Assembly (NCBI GenBank): GCA_029339505.1
Contig: JAQISU010000115.1
Location: 1,161,001-1,225,000, forward strand
Source: Unio delphinus
Lineage: Eukaryota; Mollusca; Bivalvia; Unionida; Unionidae
Length of the DNA: 64,000 bases
Direction of reading: 5' to 3'
Shown here piece after piece: positions 60,001-64,000 of the stretch (the first letter of the stretch is position 1; each line of letters starts with the position of its first letter). The notes beneath the pieces were generated by a model. The model saw only the letters and a list, made by a program, of their open reading frames with translations. It was not told where the DNA came from and searched no databases. A program made the position numbers and the translations under genes.

Positions 60001-61222
60001 ACAAGCACTTTTCTGCTGTGAACCTTGCATCTTCAAATGTTGTTGGTAACACGTAGGACTGACAAATGTGCGCTGACAAACAGGGCAATGCACTCGTACT
60101 TTTCCTTTGTCCAGACAGGGTAGAGAGGCTAAACATCCCTCACATTTCGATCCACAATGCTTGTGTTGTTCTCGATTGTTCTAACCAGTCACATTTTTCA
60201 CAGTAGTAACTGTATCTCAGAAATGCAGTGATACTGGTAATGGTATCAAAATGCTCATCGTGATGATAGACGTGAATGTATTTTCCATCTTTGAAATCGT
60301 GGCCTCGAAACAAAAGAGGACCGCGCACTTCTTGAGGGTGTACTTTCAAGGTGTAACGTAACGCCAAGACGTCTTGCAATTTTTGCATTTCTGGAATGCC
60401 GCAAGGGGTGTCTTTGGATATCCCCGCTTGCTGTAACAGGCGTTCTGCTTCACTTCGTTGTTTGGCTCGGTCCGATCGTTGAATATTTTTCCAGTCTTTT
60501 TTCCATTCTACCGTGTCGTTCTTGTTGGCATACGTTTGTCCCACGACGATGGCACCGGCTAAACACATCCGGTTTTGAGGATTGTTAATTCGGACGAGAC
60601 TTGTTTTGGTTTTAAGAAGGTTGTCGACTAATAACACATTTTTGGGTTTTGTCCCCTGGGGAAGAGACACGTGGGTCATGAACAGTGTGGCTTTTCCATC
60701 AGTGATGTGAAACTTGTCGTTGAATTGTTGCAAATGTTGAATTTTGTCGATGACTTTGGAAGGTGTAATTTGTGATGGGCTGCTAAACTCGATCAAAACA
60801 GGGGACTTCAAACCGTCATGATGAATGGAAAGTCTTAAACGATCAACTTCTTTGGCTTGACATTGCTGTGTAGTTAACACAGAATTCTACACCTCAGTAA
60901 TGAACCCCTTTGTATTCTCCAAAGGTACGTTGGACTTGAAATCTTTAAACTTTATGGCGTACGTGTAAGCCGTTGTTCTAAATTTTTGAGAGGAACGCTT
61001 TTCCGTCTCTCTAATGTGATAGTACTTTTCAGGGTTTACTAAGGGTGGTGAACTTTGCTTGGACGTCGATTGTCTGGGTGTGGATTCGGACTCAATCATG
61101 TCATCTTCAAAATCACTAGCATGAATTTGAGCCAAGACTTCAGCTACTGTGCGTGGCCATACATCACGTTTCTGTCTCTTACTGTCTTCTCCTTTCTCGA
61201 CAATATGATGCGGTCTTTTCAT
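57038..61222 (-). pseudogene. Polinton protein-primed family B DNA polymerase
   Basis: In several frames, right to left, there is an N-terminal region (61222-60140), a Cys/His zinc-finger part (RCNICHQIVDLEHECF, about 59880), Exo I (FFDFE, about 59810), Exo II (AHNFSGYDGQF, about 59540), then YCRSDMDIL (about 58980). These are followed by YGGRTNA and palm motif A (DVCLLYP, about 58310), motif B (VILNCLRGKMAQR, about 57750) and motif C (YFDTNS, about 57470). Such enzymes replicate Polinton and adenovirus-like genomes from a protein primer. In motif C the second catalytic Asp is Asn, and motif A has Leu for Ser. At least five frame changes, several stops and a MITE at 59096-59270 interrupt it. 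The full span suits a protein of about 1,300 residues. Confidence 0.9.
59096..59270. mobile_element. hAT-like MITE inside the polymerase gene
   Basis: 175 bp with perfect 12-base terminal inverted repeats (CAACGTTCCCTC / GAGGGAACGTTG), flanked by the identical 8-base direct repeats GTCGTCAG at 59088 and 59271. The 8-base target duplication is the hAT hallmark. The interior is unusually GC-rich (GCGCGCGTGCGCGCACGCGC). It encodes nothing and would need a transposase in trans. Confidence 0.9.
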
Positions 61223-61264
61223 CTTGTCTTCAAAAAGTCAAATGACTACATTTTTAAGACCATG

Positions 61265-61301
61265 GCCCTATATAATCATGCCCGATCCGTGCATATATAA
61301 A
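61265..61301. promoter_or_regulatory. Divergent promoter with two TATA boxes
   Basis: Between the polymerase ATG (61222, minus) and the zinc-knuckle ATG (61355, plus) lie TTATATAG read leftward (61269-61276) and TATATAAA read rightward (61294-61301), 17 bases apart. Each is 45-60 bases from its start codon. Confidence 0.65.
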
Positions 61302-61354
61302 TGGTCAGTGTCTAACCTTTCAGTATTCATTTCACTCTCACATTGACCAGAACG

Positions 61355-61855
61355 ATGGAAGAGCCTACACAAATTGAACTTCTGAACAGAGCTTTGCGTG
61401 GTGTCATACGAAAGTTTTCTTCAGACAAGCCGACGGACTACTCTCCCTCCTTTCGAGATAAAAGTCAAGATACTTGCTATATCTGTAAGAAAAAAGAAAA
61501 TTGGGCTACAGAATGTCCAGATTGTGAAAAACACAAAAGAGGTGTTAGAAGAGACAAAAGTCAAGATGCCTGTTATCATTGTAAAGAGAAAGGACACTGG
61601 TCTCCAAATTGTCCTAAGAAACAACAGGAGCAGGAGGGGGAGGGGGAGAGGAATTCTGAACAGAAGGAAGAAGAGGTACCCTCCCCCAAGGAAGAAGCTC
61701 GACACGTTCACAAAAACAAGAAAAGAAGACGAAACGAAAGTGAAGAAGAAGAAGAAGAAGAAGAAGAAGAAGAAGAAGAAGAAGAAGAAGAAGAAACACC
61801 TGTAACAGTAAAGAAATTGAAAAAAACAGAAAGAGTGAACAGCAGAAGCCTATGA
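61355..61855 (+). CDS. Zinc-knuckle protein with poly-Glu tract, divergent from the polymerase
   Basis: An intact 166-codon frame from an ATG at 61355. Two duplicated segments begin RDKSQD. The second is a perfect CCHC knuckle (CYHCKEKGHWSPNC); in the first (CYICKKKENWATEC) Asn stands for His. A Lys/Glu-rich region with a (GAA)n-coded Glu run and a basic end follows. CCHC knuckles bind single-stranded nucleic acid. It shares a promoter region with the polymerase, so a replication-related role in the Polinton is a reasonable guess. It is the longest undamaged gene of the element. Confidence 0.7.
   Translation: MEEPTQIELLNRALRGVIRKFSSDKPTDYSPSFRDKSQDTCYICKKKENWATECPDCEKHKRGVRRDKSQDACYHCKEKGHWSPNCPKKQQEQEGEGERNSEQKEEEVPSPKEEARHVHKNKKRRRNESEEEEEEEEEEEEEEEEEETPVTVKKLKKTERVNSRSL
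61741..61796. repeat. (GAA)n microsatellite within coding sequence
   Basis: Encodes about 17 consecutive Glu residues in the zinc-knuckle protein. Poly-Lys and poly-Leu frames here are shadows. Confidence 0.9.
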
Positions 61856-62228
61856 ACTTTTTAAAGTGGTATTGTGTTATGTTATGATGTGATATTGGAT
61901 TGTAACACATGTACCAGAATACACCGGACGGAAAAAAACGTAAGTGTCTCTTGGTTTTGATTTTTATAGAATAAGAACCTACATTCACAGACACATATAC
62001 TCACACGTACATCATGGGTTTCAAAAACAAAAGGATTTTTGAGTTTTCGTTGAATTTGGCAACTGAAAAAGTATTTCTTTTCGATAGATTTGAGTGGCCC
62101 TGAAAAGGACCGTTGGTGTTTTGTTTGTTTAAAACAAAACAAAGAAACTCAGAAACGGGATGAAACCATCTTTAACTGTCTTAAGCTTTTGCCACGGCCA
62201 AGGCCTACTTCTGGACTGGTGGTTCCTG
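61856..62228. other. Non-coding between two Polinton genes
   Basis: Convergent 3' ends of the zinc-knuckle and coiled-coil genes. No ORF that I can support. Confidence 0.4.
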
Positions 62229-62762
62229 TCAATGATTCGTAGAAATCACTAAAGGTGGTATGGCAGACGTAGTCACAGTTAGATTGGGTTGTTTAGCTCG
62301 AGAAGGTCTTTTTCTCTTCGGTCGTGATAAAGAAGTCTGATACATTTGTTTCAGACTCCTTAACTCAGCTAAAATATCTAAAAGTACCGTCGTGACCATT
62401 TGATTTTCACTATTTTCTTTCTGTCCTTGGTCTTCTTTTTTCTCTGTTGCTTCTACTGTTTCTTCCTGGTGTTTCCTTCTTGCTTCTTCTTCCCGCTGTT
62501 GAATAATAAAAGCTTGTTCTTCTACTTTCTGTTGTTGTAAAAATTGATCCTATTCTTCTTTTTGTCTTTGCTTAAAATCATCGACGTGTACATAAGACGA
62601 AGCAGAAGGTAACGAAGGTTCCGGAACAAATTCTTGTGAAGTTAGAAAATCCACAATATCCCAGTTAAAATCAAGTTCTTCTGGATGTAGATTTATCATG
62701 ACTTTGGTAGTCACTGGTGTACCATTACTTGCTGTCTCCACTACTGGTTCACCCCAATTCAT
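62229..62762 (-). pseudogene. Coiled-coil protein of the Polinton, one nonsense codon
   Basis: From an ATG at 62762 to a TGA at 62229 the frame has 177 codons plus stop, broken once by a TAG at 62550. The N-terminal part is acidic (HPEELDFNWDIVDFL). The middle is a Gln/Glu-rich coiled coil (FIIQQREEEARRKHQEETVE). The end carries a basic nuclear-localisation-like cluster (SRPKRKRPSRAKQ). No family is recognised. A CRE and TATA lie upstream. Confidence 0.5.
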
Positions 62763-62833
62763 TGTCTTCCTAGATTCCAATATGATTGACAACTCTGTCG
62801 CATCGATTGACTGCGCACAGACGCTAGTACCTC

Positions 62834-62854
62834 TATATAGGGTAGGTGACGTCA
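62834..62854 (-). promoter_or_regulatory. CRE plus TATA promoter of the coiled-coil gene
   Basis: The palindrome TGACGTCA (62847-62854) lies 6 bases upstream, on the minus strand, of CTATATAG (62833-62840). That is about 70 bases before the ATG at 62762. Confidence 0.55.
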
Positions 62855-63001
62855 CAAACTGCTCTCTGCCGATTAGACGACTGTGCCAGACTTTTGTAAC
62901 GCGTGATTGGATTGGTGAATAAACTCAATCCGTTTCGATCCGCTCTTCCCCTGTAAATAACCGCAGTTCACGGCATTCGCTTTACCTGTTCTCATCACAA
63001 G

Positions 63002-63232
63002 ATGTGGACCGACGTAGAATCTTCTACCCTTGTTTCTACCATGTTATTTCGTACTGACTTACCCATCTATGTCAGATCATCGTGGACTATCACTCATATG
63101 ACTGATACAGCCTTTAGGAAGAGAAGGATATATGTGGAGATGCAAGGTTGTTTAAAGAGAGTTCTCCTCTATGGCCCAGCAGTGAGGAGACGTTTTAGGA
63201 AGAGAAGATCTGTGAGATGTCCTATGTGTTAA
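63002..63232 (+). CDS. Small Arg-rich ORF of unknown function
   Basis: A 76-codon ATG frame facing away from the coiled-coil gene. The motif FRKRR occurs twice (residues about 39 and 65), and Cys residues close the C-terminus (RRSVRCPMC). No similarity is recognised and it may not be a gene. Its divergent placement about 240 bases from the coiled-coil ATG echoes the polymerase/zinc-knuckle pair. Confidence 0.3.
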   Translation: MWTDVESSTLVSTMLFRTDLPIYVRSSWTITHMTDTAFRKRRIYVEMQGCLKRVLLYGPAVRRRFRKRRSVRCPMC

Positions 63233-63319
63233 CAAGATACTGTTAACATTACACATAACGTCCTTTTTAGGGCCACTCATATACCTCGAAAAGATATTTG
63301 CTTTCTTTGTCTTCATTTT

Positions 63320-63520
63320 CCCATGTCGCTAGACAGTCCCATACACAAATAATATTCCCCATGTTCAATTCCCCTTGTCGCTAGATAGGCCCACCATGTT
63401 AAATTCCCCTTGTCTCTAGATAGGCCCACTATGTTTGTCGCCAGACAGGCCCACTATGTTTGTTGCCAGACGGACCCAAGCCCTTTTTGACTGGATTTCC
63501 CATTGTCGCCAGACGGACCT
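63320..63520. repeat. Degenerate iterons TTGTCGCCAGACGGACCC
   Basis: Six spaced copies, at about 63325, 63377, 63409, 63438, 63460 and 63504, often followed by CACTATG or TTCCCC. They are near the right limit of recognisable Polinton content. Confidence 0.7.
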
Positions 63521-63540
63521 ATACTACTACTCATGTCGCA

Positions 63541-64000
63541 TGATTTGTTGTTGGAGTCTGACACTTCGTCTAAGAAGACTAAAGTGTAAATGACACTAGC
63601 TTTCTATCTGCATTGTAGCATTCTTTCATAATTGCATAGTCGATACGAAAATAGTACATTTGAACTAAATTCCAACTACCCGGCATTACATGTACTATGC
63701 AACCTTAAATAGACGTAATTTAATACCACCTATAACATACAATACCTAAGTGCGTAAGCAATACATTGGGCCACATATCTATAGCGGTGAAGGACACGAA
63801 TATCGTCAAGAACTTAGGACAACCAATACCAGTAGACAATCTGTCATTAATTCAGTGAAATACGCCCACCACCCAATCACCGTTGCATTAATAACATGTA
63901 CTGTATAATGTGTCAATGAAGGCAGAGGTAGCTTGATACATTCAAGCAATGTACGGGTTCATCAAACGTCATACCATTTACACGACTTAGTCATATTTTT
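63541..64000. other. Non-coding to the right edge
   Basis: No supported gene, repeat or terminal inverted repeat. Confidence 0.4.

Larger units (their letters stand above)
51540..63540. mobile_element. Degraded Polinton (Maverick/adintovirus-like) element
   Basis: It is identified by an integrase remnant at the left and a protein-primed family B DNA polymerase at the right, with small genes between them typical of these virus-like transposons. Nearly all genes face left; the zinc-knuckle gene and a small ORF face right. I found no hexon, penton, packaging ATPase or adenain-like protease. The genuine ends are undetermined: long terminal inverted repeats were not visible, and the right end may lie beyond the window. 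Most genes carry stops or shifts, so this is an old, inactive copy. Confidence 0.85.

Noticed and set aside
61398..61805. Lys-rich overlapping ORF and the antisense poly-Leu ORF at 61614-61994
   Set aside because: They are shadows of the (GAA)n tract in the zinc-knuckle gene.

Overview
The window looks like an AT-rich animal genome, most likely a marine invertebrate and probably a mollusc or another lophotrochozoan. That placement is an inference from the repertoire: spliced ETS-domain exons, tRNA-derived SINEs, a craniofacial-development-protein-2-like LINE, Gmr1-type Ty3/gypsy elements, a P2X7-like intracellular-domain gene relic, a MULE and a Polinton. Nothing indicates a prokaryote. Almost every coding stretch belongs to a mobile element, and most of these are broken.

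Layout. 0-5 kb: two decayed LINEs on the minus strand, separated by a 655-bp tandem duplication. 5-12.7 kb: mostly non-coding, with a tRNA-Leu-like SINE, microsatellites and four unrelated minisatellites. 12.8-16.8 kb: the last exons of an ETS-family transcription factor gene with consistent splice phases. The block 13.83-18.09 kb is present again at 24.33-28.14 kb, giving a second, 5'-less ETS copy. Between the two blocks lie a truncated Gmr1-like retrotransposon with its 3' flank and a 5'-truncated RNase-H LINE. 28-33 kb: non-coding apart from a broken P2X7-like gene. 33.2-38.9 kb: the most complete Gmr1-like element (5' LTR, tRNA-Pro-type PBS, gag, protease, integrase, RT, RNase H, in that order). 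39-50 kb: its 3' flank, a fold-back repeat, a LINE ORF1, a LINE 3' end and a third, inverted Gmr1 copy. 50.5-51.3 kb: a MULE transposase relic.

51.5 kb to the right edge: a degraded Polinton (Maverick/adintovirus-like) element. On the minus strand it carries a protein-primed family B DNA polymerase, a BIR-domain (IAP-like) gene, several small genes, a triplicated gene, a mu-like basic protein, a GFLGG protein and an integrase remnant. A zinc-knuckle gene faces the other way across a roughly 130-bp two-TATA intergenic region. Major capsid, penton, packaging ATPase and protease genes were not seen. The polymerase is further interrupted by a 175-bp hAT-like MITE with a perfect 8-bp target duplication.

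The genes do not form one pathway. The window records repeated insertion, segmental duplication and decay. The most unusual contents are the Polinton's accessory genes and the duplicated but still open ETS exons.
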